Source of the DNA: JALHQU01 sp043745295
GTDB lineage: Bacteria > Planctomycetota > Planctomycetia > Gemmatales > Gemmataceae
Direction of reading: 5' to 3'
DNA: 5,585 bases
Assembly: GCA_043745295.1 (NCBI GenBank)
Contig: JAYTTN010000406.1
Location: forward strand, 1 to 5,585
A program made the translations under genes and the position numbers. A model generated the notes under the pieces. It did not search any database. It was not told the DNA's origin and was given only the letters and a program-made list of their open reading frames with translations. This document shows, piece after piece, positions 1 to 5,585 of this stretch. The stretch's first letter is position 1. Each line of letters starts with the position of its first letter.

Positions 1-61
1 CGCGACCGCAAGGGAGCGGCATCTGGGAATCGTTGGAAGATGCCGCTCCCTTGCGGTCGCG
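1..61. repeat. Long perfect inverted repeat (hairpin 1) upstream of the first protease gene
   Basis: Bases 1-24 and 38-61 are perfect reverse complements (24 bp) around a 13-base spacer (25-37). The left arm starts at the first base of the window, so the repeat may extend further left. Each arm also holds a small internal palindrome (CCGC at 6-9 against GCGG at 16-19). The hairpin ends 37 bases before the ATG at 99. No T tract follows, so it is not a standard Rho-independent terminator. It may be a dispersed REP/MITE-like palindrome or an RNA-processing or stability element; that is inference. Confidence 0.9.
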
Positions 62-84
62 GCTCGCGAGACACCCACCCCGAC

Positions 85-89
85 GAGGA
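85..89 (+). promoter_or_regulatory. Probable Shine-Dalgarno sequence for the first protease gene
   Basis: GAGGA lies 9 bases before the ATG at 99. It supports that start over the in-frame TTG at 33, which lies within hairpin 1 and would place a charged, non-signal-like extension before the signal peptide. The other two genes have a weaker site (GGAG at 3311-3314, 10 bases before the ATG at 3325) or none visible (start at 2066). Confidence 0.5.
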
Positions 90-98
90 CGACCGCCG

Positions 99-1949
99 AT
101 GTCGCTGTTCGCCCGCCTGATCCGCCGCCCGGTGGCGTGGGCCGCCGCCGTCACCGCCGCCGGCTTCGGCGTCGTCGCCACCCCGTCGCACGCCGACGTG
201 CCGAAGGTCGTCCTCGACGCCCAGGCCCAGCGGATCGCCGTCATCCGGAAGGTGACGCCGGCCGTCGCCGCCGTCTGCTTCTTCGGCGGGCAGGTGTGCG
301 GGTCCGGCGTGGTCATCTCCGCCGACGGCCTGTGCCTGACCAACTTCCACGTCGTCCAGCCGACCGGCCCGGTCATGCAGTGCGGGCTGGCCGACGGCAA
401 GCTGTACGACACCGTCCTCATCGGCCAGGACAAGGTCGGCGACGTGGCGCTCGTGAAGTTGCTGCCGAGGAAGCCCGGCGACAAGTTCGCGTTCGTCGAA
501 CTGGCCGACTCGGACGGGGTGAAGGCCGGCGACTGGTCGCTGGCGATGGGCAACCCGTTCGGCCTGGCGCTGGACTTCACCCCGACCGTCACCTACGGGC
601 TGGTGTCCGGCGTCAACCGCTACCAGCCGCCCGAAGGCAAGGGGACGCTGGAGTACACCGACTGCATCCAGATCGACACCAGCATCAACCCCGGCAACTC
701 CGGCGGCCCGCTGTTCGACATGACCGGCAAGCTGATCGGCATCAACGGCCGCGGGTCGTTCGAGAAGCGGGGCCGGGTGAACTCCGGCGTCGGGTACGCC
801 ATCAGCGTCAACCAGATCAAGAACTTCCTCGGCCACCTGAAGGCCGGCCTGGACACCGACCACGCCACCCTCGGCGCGTCCGTCGGCAGCGCCGACGAGG
901 ACGGCGACCTGAGCCGAATGGTCGTCCGCCAGATCCTGGACGAGGCCGACTCGTACCGCCGCGGCCTCCGCCCGGAGGACCAGCTCGTCGCCTTCGCCGG
1001 CCGGCCGATGACCAGCACCAACCAGTTCAAGAACGTCCTCGGCATCTACCCGAAGGAGTGGCGGGTGCCGCTGACGTACCGCCGCGGCAACGCCAAGAAG
1101 GAGATGCTGGTGCGGCTGATGGGCAACATGGACCAGGTGAAGGAAGACCCGAACAAGCCGGCCCCCGGCGGCCCGCCCCAGCCCGGCCCCGGCGGCGGCC
1201 CGCCGCCCAACCCCGGCATCGCCAAGTCGCCGGCCAAGGCGATGTTCGAGGCCAAGAAGGGGTTCGCCAACTTCCATTTCAACAGGTTGGCCCAGAAGGA
1301 GCTGACGGACAAGTTCCAGAAGGCGGCCGGCGACATGACCGGGTTCGCCGGCGACTGGGCGCTCGACGGCACGCTGGTCCGCGACGAGGGCAAGGGGACG
1401 GACGCCAAGATCGCGTGGAAGGGGAACAAGGACCGGGAGATCGAGGTGTCGATGACGCTCAACGGCGTCACCGAGGCGGTCAGGCCGCTCGACCAGAACG
1501 CCGGCGGCGCGGAGCAGTTCCTGCCCCAGGGCAGCGGCGGCCTGTACATCGCCCTGTACCAGTACCGCCTCATGCTGACGCAGTTGAAGAAGGGGTTCGC
1601 GCCGAACGACGAGGAGATCCAGCCGAAGTTCTTCCACGGCGGGGAGGAGCCGATCTACCCGATGCCGGCCGACGGCAAGCCGCCGGAGGAGATGCGGTCG
1701 CTGCGGGTGGACTGCGAGGTGATCCGCACCGGCGGCGCGTTCGACGGCAAGTTCTTCTTCGACAAGAAGACCGGCCAACTGGTCGCGCTGGAGTCGCGGG
1801 TGACGAAGGACGAAGACCCGTGCGAGCTGTACTTCTCCGACTTCAAGGACTTCGGCGGGGCGAAGCTGCCCGCCCGCGTCGAGTGCCGGTTCGGGGACCG
1901 GCGGTACGCCACCCTGACCGTCAAGAACTACACCCTCGGCAAGAAGTAA
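99..1949 (+). CDS. Exported HtrA-like trypsin-family serine protease with PDZ and LolA-like C-terminal domain
   Basis: This 616-residue protein is predicted to be an active envelope serine protease. A signal peptide spans about residues 1-32: Arg6, Arg9 and Arg10, a hydrophobic stretch, and likely cleavage at SHA|D. The trypsin-like domain (about 45-250) has an intact triad: His84 in LTNFHVV, Asp115 in VGDVAL and Ser201 in NPGNSGGPL, the HtrA/DegP signature. A PDZ domain follows (about 257-340), containing GLRPEDQLVAFAG. A Pro/Gly linker (about 354-373) leads to a domain of roughly 240 residues. Its last 85 residues (FFFDKKTGQLVALES, then YFSDFKDFGGAKLPARVE) resemble the beta-rich LolA/lipoprotein-carrier type, which is a tentative call. 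HtrA proteases of this plan are usually 350-500 residues, so the extra domain is distinctive. The ATG at 99 is chosen for its signal peptide and GAGGA site. It is the first of three similar genes and the only one with a full triad. I do not assign degP/htrA because orthology cannot be shown. Confidence 0.93.
   Translation: MSLFARLIRRPVAWAAAVTAAGFGVVATPSHADVPKVVLDAQAQRIAVIRKVTPAVAAVCFFGGQVCGSGVVISADGLCLTNFHVVQPTGPVMQCGLADGKLYDTVLIGQDKVGDVALVKLLPRKPGDKFAFVELADSDGVKAGDWSLAMGNPFGLALDFTPTVTYGLVSGVNRYQPPEGKGTLEYTDCIQIDTSINPGNSGGPLFDMTGKLIGINGRGSFEKRGRVNSGVGYAISVNQIKNFLGHLKAGLDTDHATLGASVGSADEDGDLSRMVVRQILDEADSYRRGLRPEDQLVAFAGRPMTSTNQFKNVLGIYPKEWRVPLTYRRGNAKKEMLVRLMGNMDQVKEDPNKPAPGGPPQPGPGGGPPPNPGIAKSPAKAMFEAKKGFANFHFNRLAQKELTDKFQKAAGDMTGFAGDWALDGTLVRDEGKGTDAKIAWKGNKDREIEVSMTLNGVTEAVRPLDQNAGGAEQFLPQGSGGLYIALYQYRLMLTQLKKGFAPNDEEIQPKFFHGGEEPIYPMPADGKPPEEMRSLRVDCEVIRTGGAFDGKFFFDKKTGQLVALESRVTKDEDPCELYFSDFKDFGGAKLPARVECRFGDRRYATLTVKNYTLGKK
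1158..1217 (+). other. Proline/glycine-rich interdomain linker (low complexity)
   Basis: Within the first gene these bases encode about 20 residues made almost only of Pro and Gly (PAPGGPPQPGPGGGPPPNPG). The segment separates the PDZ domain from the C-terminal domain and is probably a flexible or extended spacer. Its C-runs at 1172-1174, 1176-1179, 1182-1184 and 1187-1190 make the minus strand capable of a G-quadruplex, most simply a by-product of Pro and Gly codons. Confidence 0.75.
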
Positions 1950-1955
1950 TGTCTT

Positions 1956-2032
1956 GGCGAGCGGGGGGCATAAGCCCCCTGTTTCTTCCGGGACGTTCAC
2001 GACCAACAGGGGGCTTACGCCCCCCGCTCGCC
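1956..2032. repeat. Long inverted repeat (hairpin 2) between the first and second genes
   Basis: Bases 1956-1983 pair with 2005-2032: 27 of 28 positions, the exception being A1970 against C2018, around a 21-base spacer. Each arm is itself palindromic: GGGGGC and GCCCCC around a four-base loop (ATAA at 1970-1973 on the left, TTAC at 2015-2018 on the right). The element could thus form one long stem or two small hairpins. It starts 6 bases after the TAA of the first gene and ends 33 bases before the next ATG, filling most of this 116-base gap. No T tract follows. A dispersed intergenic palindrome or intercistronic RNA element is more likely than a simple terminator. Confidence 0.9.
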
Positions 2033-2065
2033 TGAAATCACACCCACCCCTTCGGTTTCCCCGCT

Positions 2066-3223
2066 ATGTTCCGCTCCGCCTCGCTGCTCGTCGCCGTCGC
2101 CCTGTTCGCGCCCGTCGCCCCGGCCGCCGACCCGTTCGACAAGCTGGCGAAGGACGTGAACGAGAAGGTGGTCAAGATCTTCGGGGCCGGCGGGTTCCGC
2201 GGGGCCACCAACTACAGCACCGGCATCGTCGTCTCGAAGACCGGGCACGTCCTGACCATCGCGTCCCAGACGCTGGACACGTCCGAGATCATCCTGCACA
2301 TGCCGAACGGCCAGCGGATGAAGGCGAAGGTGATCGTCACCGAGCCGGAACTGGACGTGGCCCTGCTGAAGATCGAGGAAGAACTGAAGCCGGGCGAGAC
2401 CTCCCGCCTGGACCTGGCGTACTTCGACGTGAAGGCGGCCGCCGCCCGCCCGGCGTCCGAGACCGGCGACTGGGTGCTGGCGTTCAGCAACGAGTTCGAG
2501 ATCGCCATGCGGGACGAGCCGGTCAGCATCCAGCGGGGGTGCGTCATGTCGTACTCCAAGCTGCAAGGGCGGCGCGGCATCTTCGACTTCCCGTACCACG
2601 GCGACGTGTACGTGGTGGACGCCATCTGCTGCAACCCCGGCGCGGGCGGCGGGCCGCTCACCGACCGCAAGGGCAACCTGCTCGGCCTCATCGGCCGCGA
2701 GATCAAGAACAGCCAGACCGACACCTGGATCAACTACGCCATCCCCATCGCCGCCAAGGTGGACGTGAAGTTCAAGGTGGACGAGAAGGAGGTCGTCCGC
2801 AACATCAGCATCCCGATGTTCGTCGAGGAAGCGATGGCGGGCAATTACAAGCCGGTGCCGCCGAAGGTCAAGGTGGTCACTCGCGGCGGCTACACCGGCA
2901 TCCGGTTCGTGCCGAACGTGCTGGACCGCACCGCCCCGTACATCGACGAACTGATCCCGTCGTCGCCGGCGGTGAAGGCCGGGCTGAAGGTGAACGACCT
3001 GGTCAGCTTCATCGACGGCGAGCCGATCTACAGCATCAAGGCGTACCTGGAGTTCATGAGCAAGACCAAGCCGACCGACACCCTCCGCATGGAGGTCCGC
3101 CGCGGCGACGCGCTCCAGACCATCGAGCTGAAGCTGGAGGAGTGGCCCAAGGACCAACTGCCGCTCCCCCCGCCGATGCTCCCCAAGTTGGACCCGAAGG
3201 TCGGCACCGAACCGAAGAAGTGA
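2066..3223 (+). CDS. Exported HtrA-like pseudoprotease with one PDZ domain
   Basis: This 385-residue protein has a signal peptide (about 1-20 or 21, cleavage near APA|AD), a trypsin-like domain (about 25-235), a PDZ domain (about 274-357, with VKAGLKVNDLVSFIDGEPI) and a Pro-rich tail (361-385). Compared with the upstream active paralogue, LTNFHVV becomes LTIASQT, replacing the catalytic His with Ser67. Asp97 is kept in ELDVALLKI. GNSGGPL becomes GAGGGPL, replacing the nucleophile with Gly194. The fold blocks remain recognisable, for example GDWVLAF against GDWSLAM. Peptide hydrolysis by the usual mechanism is therefore not expected, although the PDZ domain could still bind C-termini or unfolded segments. 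The reading frame is intact over 1.16 kb, so it is not a decayed pseudogene. The ATG at 2066 immediately precedes the signal peptide, with no visible Shine-Dalgarno site. A scaffold, inhibitor or hetero-oligomer partner role is inference; automatic annotation may call it an active protease. Confidence 0.9.
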   Translation: MFRSASLLVAVALFAPVAPAADPFDKLAKDVNEKVVKIFGAGGFRGATNYSTGIVVSKTGHVLTIASQTLDTSEIILHMPNGQRMKAKVIVTEPELDVALLKIEEELKPGETSRLDLAYFDVKAAAARPASETGDWVLAFSNEFEIAMRDEPVSIQRGCVMSYSKLQGRRGIFDFPYHGDVYVVDAICCNPGAGGGPLTDRKGNLLGLIGREIKNSQTDTWINYAIPIAAKVDVKFKVDEKEVVRNISIPMFVEEAMAGNYKPVPPKVKVVTRGGYTGIRFVPNVLDRTAPYIDELIPSSPAVKAGLKVNDLVSFIDGEPIYSIKAYLEFMSKTKPTDTLRMEVRRGDALQTIELKLEEWPKDQLPLPPPMLPKLDPKVGTEPKK

Positions 3224-3230
3224 CAGCGAG

Positions 3231-3302
3231 GAAGAGGGCACCCACAAGGGGTGCCCCTACCAACCACACAACGTAGGGGCACCCCTTGTGGGTGCCCTCT
3301 TC
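3231..3302. repeat. Long perfect inverted repeat (hairpin 3) between the second and third genes
   Basis: Bases 3231-3260 and 3273-3302 are perfect reverse complements (30 bp) around a 12-base A/C-rich loop (CAACCACACAAC). Each arm contains an internal palindrome: GGGCACCC at 3236-3243 against GGGTGCCC at 3249-3256. The element starts 7 bases after the TGA of the second gene and ends 22 bases before the ATG at 3325. No T tract follows (TCGACATCCC region from 3301). Its overall sequence is unrelated to hairpins 1 and 2, yet position, size and nested design are the same. Confidence 0.92.
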
Positions 3303-3324
3303 GACATCCCGGAGCCTTCCCCCC

Positions 3325-5526
3325 ATGCCCTGCTACCTGACCCACTTTGCCGCACTCGCCGCCGTCGCGCTGGCCGCGCCGTCGGCGGTCGCCCAGACCG
3401 ACGCCAACGACGCCACCGAGAAGGCGCTGAAGGCCGCCTCCCTCAAGGCCGCGCCGTACGTCGCCAAGATCGAGACGGCCGGCGGTCGCGGCATGATCGG
3501 CGGCGGGGGCGACGGCCCGCCCGGTCGCCCCCCGGCCCCCGGCGTGCGGAAGGGCGTCGGCCCGACCTCCGGCGTGGTGGTCAGTGCCGAGGGGCACGTC
3601 ATCAGCTCCGCCTTCAACTTCGCCAACAAGCCGACCGACATCTTCGTCACCATTCCCGGCCGGCCCCGTCTCACCTACGAGATCGTCGCCAACGACACCT
3701 CGCGGATGCTCACCCTGCTCCGCATCAAATCCGCCGACGAGCGGGCCAAGGCCACGGCCGTCCCGGTGCCGGAGGCATTCCCCACCAAAGACGTGCAGGT
3801 CGGCCAGTGGACGCTGGCGCTGGGCCGCACCCTCGACCCGGAGACGAGCAAGGCCCCGTCCGTGTCGGTCGGCATCGTGTCCGCGACCAACCGCATTTAC
3901 GGCAAGTGCCTCCAGACCGACTGCAAGGTGTCGCCGGTCAACTACGGCGGGCCGCTGGTGGCCGTGGACGGCCGCATCATGGGCGTGCTGATCCCGGCGT
4001 CCACGTCCGGCGACGGCGAGACGGCCGGCGTCGAGTGGTACGACTCCGGCATCGGCTTCGCCGTCCCGATGCAGGACGTGTTCGCGTCCGCCAAGCGGAT
4101 GATCGCCTCCGGCAAGGACCTCCGCCGCGGCGTCGTCGGGTTCATCCCGCAGACGGCCGGCGAGTTGTACAACGTGCCGTGCGTCGTCGGCACCGTCGCC
4201 CCGGAGTCGGTGGCGCTGAAGATCGGCCTGAAGCCGGGCGACAGGATCACCGCCATCGACGGCGCGAAAGTCGAAAACTACTCCCAGTTGCAGCACCTCC
4301 TCGGCCCGAAGTACGAGGCCGACGCCATCGACCTGACCGTCGAGCGGGACGGCAAGGAGGTGAAGTTCGACAAGGTGGTTCTCGGCGGCACGAACGTCAC
4401 CTTCGCCCAGCCGTTCCTCGGCATCCTGCCCATGCGGGACGACAACGAGGCGGGCGTCGAGGTGCGGTTCGTGTACCCGAAGTCGCCGGCGGAGGCGGCC
4501 GGCATCAAGGCCGGCGACCGCATCACCAAGCTCGGCGCGGTGGCAGCCGGCGGGCCGGTGCCGCCGAAGGGCAAAGGCCCCGTCGCCCCCGGCGGGCTGA
4601 CCGCAATCACCGGCGGCCGCGCCCAGATGGTGCAACTCATCACCCGCTTCTCGCCGGGCATCGAAGTCGAACTGGAACTCAAGCGGAAGGACGGCGGCAA
4701 GGTGGAGACGGTGAAGGCCAAGCTCGCCGCCATCGTGGAGGACCTGCCGGAGCGCGACAAGCTGCCGTACCCGGCCACCAAGGAGAAGGCGCTCGAGAAG
4801 CCGGCCGTGCCGATGCCGAAGGGCGGGCCGGCACCGAAGAAGGAGGAGCCGAAGAAGGACGACGAGAAGAACAAGCTGCCGGTCGGCTACCTGACCAAAG
4901 ATCCGAAGGACGACACCAAACCGCTGACCAGCTTGACCGGCCGCGAGTACTGGATGTATGTGCCGGACAACTACGACAAGAACCGCAGCTACGGCGTCAT
5001 CCTCTGGCTGCACGCGGTCAAGGGCGGGCTGGCCCCGAAGGACATGAAGGACACCTGGGAGAAGTTCTGCGACCAGGCGCACTTCATCATGATCGGGCCG
5101 AAGTCGAAGAACGGGAACGGGTGGTCGCCGAACGAGTCCGAGGACGTGGTGAACGCCGTGAACGAAGCGCTCAAGCCGTACACGGTGGACCGCACCCGCA
5201 TCGTCGCGCACGGCATGGGGCTGGGCGGGCAGATGGCCTTGTACATGGGGTTCACCGCCCGCGACCTGATCCGCGGGGTGGCCGTCAGCGGGGCGGTGCT
5301 GGGCATCAACGCGAAGGACAACCTGCCGGCCCAGCCGCTGTCGTTCTTCATCGTCGCCGGTGCCCAGGATCCGCTGCTGAAGGACATCGAGGAGACCCGC
5401 GACAAGCTGAAGGAGAAGCGGTTCCCGATCATCTACCGCGAGATCAAGAACTTCGGCAAGGAGTACCTCGACCAGAAGACGCTGGACGAGCTGGTCGTCT
5501 GGCTGGACTCGCTCGACCGGATTTGA
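3325..5526 (+). CDS. Exported trypsin-like pseudoprotease with two PDZ domains and a degenerate alpha/beta-hydrolase domain
   Basis: This 733-residue protein has a signal peptide (about 1-23, cleavage at AVA|Q), then a trypsin-like domain (about 30-255) with a Gly/Pro-rich insert (53-80). All three catalytic positions appear lost: Phe97 in ISSAFNF for His, Met128 in SRMLTLLRI for Asp, and Tyr207 in VNYGGPL for Ser. PDZ1 spans about 268-352 (IGLKPGDRITAIDG) and PDZ2 about 363-470 (AAGIKAGDRITKLG, with a Gly/Pro insert at 409-430). A Lys/Glu/Pro-rich linker (484-518) leads to an alpha/beta-hydrolase-like domain (519-733). That domain opens with GREYWMYVPDNY and VILWLHAVKGG, as in esterase/PHB-depolymerase-like folds. 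Its nucleophile elbow reads HGMGLGGQMA, so the usual Ser of GxSxG is Gly632. Asp682 is a plausible acid, and the expected His is probably Lys712 in FGKEYL. The protein looks like a non-catalytic binding or scaffold molecule. The ATG at 3325 is preferred over the in-frame TTG at 3286 inside hairpin 3. The signal peptide n-region has no Lys or Arg, only His7, which leaves some doubt about the start. Confidence 0.9.
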   Translation: MPCYLTHFAALAAVALAAPSAVAQTDANDATEKALKAASLKAAPYVAKIETAGGRGMIGGGGDGPPGRPPAPGVRKGVGPTSGVVVSAEGHVISSAFNFANKPTDIFVTIPGRPRLTYEIVANDTSRMLTLLRIKSADERAKATAVPVPEAFPTKDVQVGQWTLALGRTLDPETSKAPSVSVGIVSATNRIYGKCLQTDCKVSPVNYGGPLVAVDGRIMGVLIPASTSGDGETAGVEWYDSGIGFAVPMQDVFASAKRMIASGKDLRRGVVGFIPQTAGELYNVPCVVGTVAPESVALKIGLKPGDRITAIDGAKVENYSQLQHLLGPKYEADAIDLTVERDGKEVKFDKVVLGGTNVTFAQPFLGILPMRDDNEAGVEVRFVYPKSPAEAAGIKAGDRITKLGAVAAGGPVPPKGKGPVAPGGLTAITGGRAQMVQLITRFSPGIEVELELKRKDGGKVETVKAKLAAIVEDLPERDKLPYPATKEKALEKPAVPMPKGGPAPKKEEPKKDDEKNKLPVGYLTKDPKDDTKPLTSLTGREYWMYVPDNYDKNRSYGVILWLHAVKGGLAPKDMKDTWEKFCDQAHFIMIGPKSKNGNGWSPNESEDVVNAVNEALKPYTVDRTRIVAHGMGLGGQMALYMGFTARDLIRGVAVSGAVLGINAKDNLPAQPLSFFIVAGAQDPLLKDIEETRDKLKEKRFPIIYREIKNFGKEYLDQKTLDELVVWLDSLDRI

Positions 5527-5557
5527 GCCTGGGGACGCGCGGGTAGTGACGGACTTG

Positions 5558-5585
5558 TTCGCCCGCCGCGCCAGCAAGGGGCGAA
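5558..5585. repeat. Possible fourth intergenic hairpin, cut by the window end
   Basis: TTCGCCC (5558-5564) is the reverse complement of GGGCGAA (5579-5585), around a 14-base spacer. The right arm stops at the last base of the window, so the stem could continue outside. If it follows the pattern of the other hairpins, its left arm would start about 6 bases after the TGA at 5524-5526. Seven complementary bases alone can arise by chance in GC-rich DNA. Confidence 0.35.

Noticed and set aside
33..98. Extended TTG start for the first protease gene
   Set aside because: It lies in the loop of hairpin 1 and would put 22 mostly charged residues before a good signal peptide. The ATG at 99 has a GAGGA site at proper spacing.
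1956..2032. Classical Rho-independent terminator
   Set aside because: The stem is long and GC-rich, but no T tract follows on either strand, and the spacer is long for a terminator. The same holds for 3231-3302.
137..2035. A 632-codon + strand frame overlapping the first gene, with similar Arg/Pro-rich frames at 1954-3276 and 3288-5546
   Set aside because: These are out-of-frame readings of the real genes, dominated by Arg, Pro, Gly and Ala, without signal peptides or motifs, and they run through the hairpins.
2015..3247. A 410-codon minus-strand frame opposite the second gene
   Set aside because: It is antisense to a gene with clear signal peptide, trypsin-like and PDZ features. It has biased composition, no domain, and ends in hairpin arms.
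1..3302. CRISPR array or terminal inverted repeats of an insertion sequence
   Set aside because: The three palindromes differ in sequence and are 1-2 kb apart with complete genes between them. No transposase is encoded here, and no direct repeat-spacer pattern exists.
99..5526. The second and third genes as decaying pseudogenes
   Set aside because: Both have full-length open frames, signal peptides, recognisable PDZ domains and coding-like composition. Only catalytic residues are changed, which fits functional pseudoenzymes better.
3028..5577. An 849-codon open frame on the minus strand opposite the third gene
   Set aside because: Its translation is low-complexity (rich in Arg, Val, Leu, Gly, His and Asp), has no recognisable domain, starts at a TTG and runs antisense to a clear domain-bearing gene. 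Long antisense frames are expected in high-GC DNA.

Overview
The window is high-GC DNA with three large genes on the + strand (99-1949, 2066-3223 and 3325-5526). They are separated by 116 and 101 bases and could form one transcription unit. GC-rich coding sequence, weak or absent Shine-Dalgarno sequences, long intergenic hairpins and HtrA-like proteins with extra domains all suggest a planctomycete, probably of the Gemmataceae. This is an inference from style; there is no rRNA or marker gene in the window.

All three proteins share one plan: an export signal, a trypsin-like (HtrA/DegP, S1C-type) domain, then PDZ domain(s). Corresponding blocks align by eye, so they look like an ancient tandem paralogue set. 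The first protein (616 aa) keeps the full catalytic triad (His84, Asp115, Ser201 in GNSGGP) and adds a C-terminal domain that looks LolA/lipoprotein-carrier-like. The second (385 aa) keeps only the Asp: His is Ser67 and the nucleophile is Gly194 (GAGGGP). The third (733 aa) has lost all three (Phe97, Met128, Tyr207 in VNYGGP). It carries two PDZ domains and a C-terminal alpha/beta-hydrolase-like domain that also seems to lack its nucleophile (Gly632) and its histidine (Lys712). The cluster therefore reads as one active envelope protease followed by two increasingly degenerate pseudoproteases.

A long inverted repeat precedes each gene: 1-61 (24-bp perfect arms), 1956-2032 (28-nt arms, one mismatch) and 3231-3302 (30-bp perfect arms). 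The three are unrelated in overall sequence. The last two start 6-7 bases after the preceding stop codon, and all end 22-37 bases before the next start. None is followed by a T tract. Bases 5558-5585 may hold a fourth hairpin cut off by the window end.

A working hypothesis is that the three exported proteins form a hetero-oligomeric protease/scaffold assembly in the cell envelope, with the catalytically dead members binding or presenting substrates through their PDZ domains. The sequence supports the domain and active-site statements directly; the complex is inference. No RNA genes, CRISPR arrays, insertion sequences or convincing promoters were seen.
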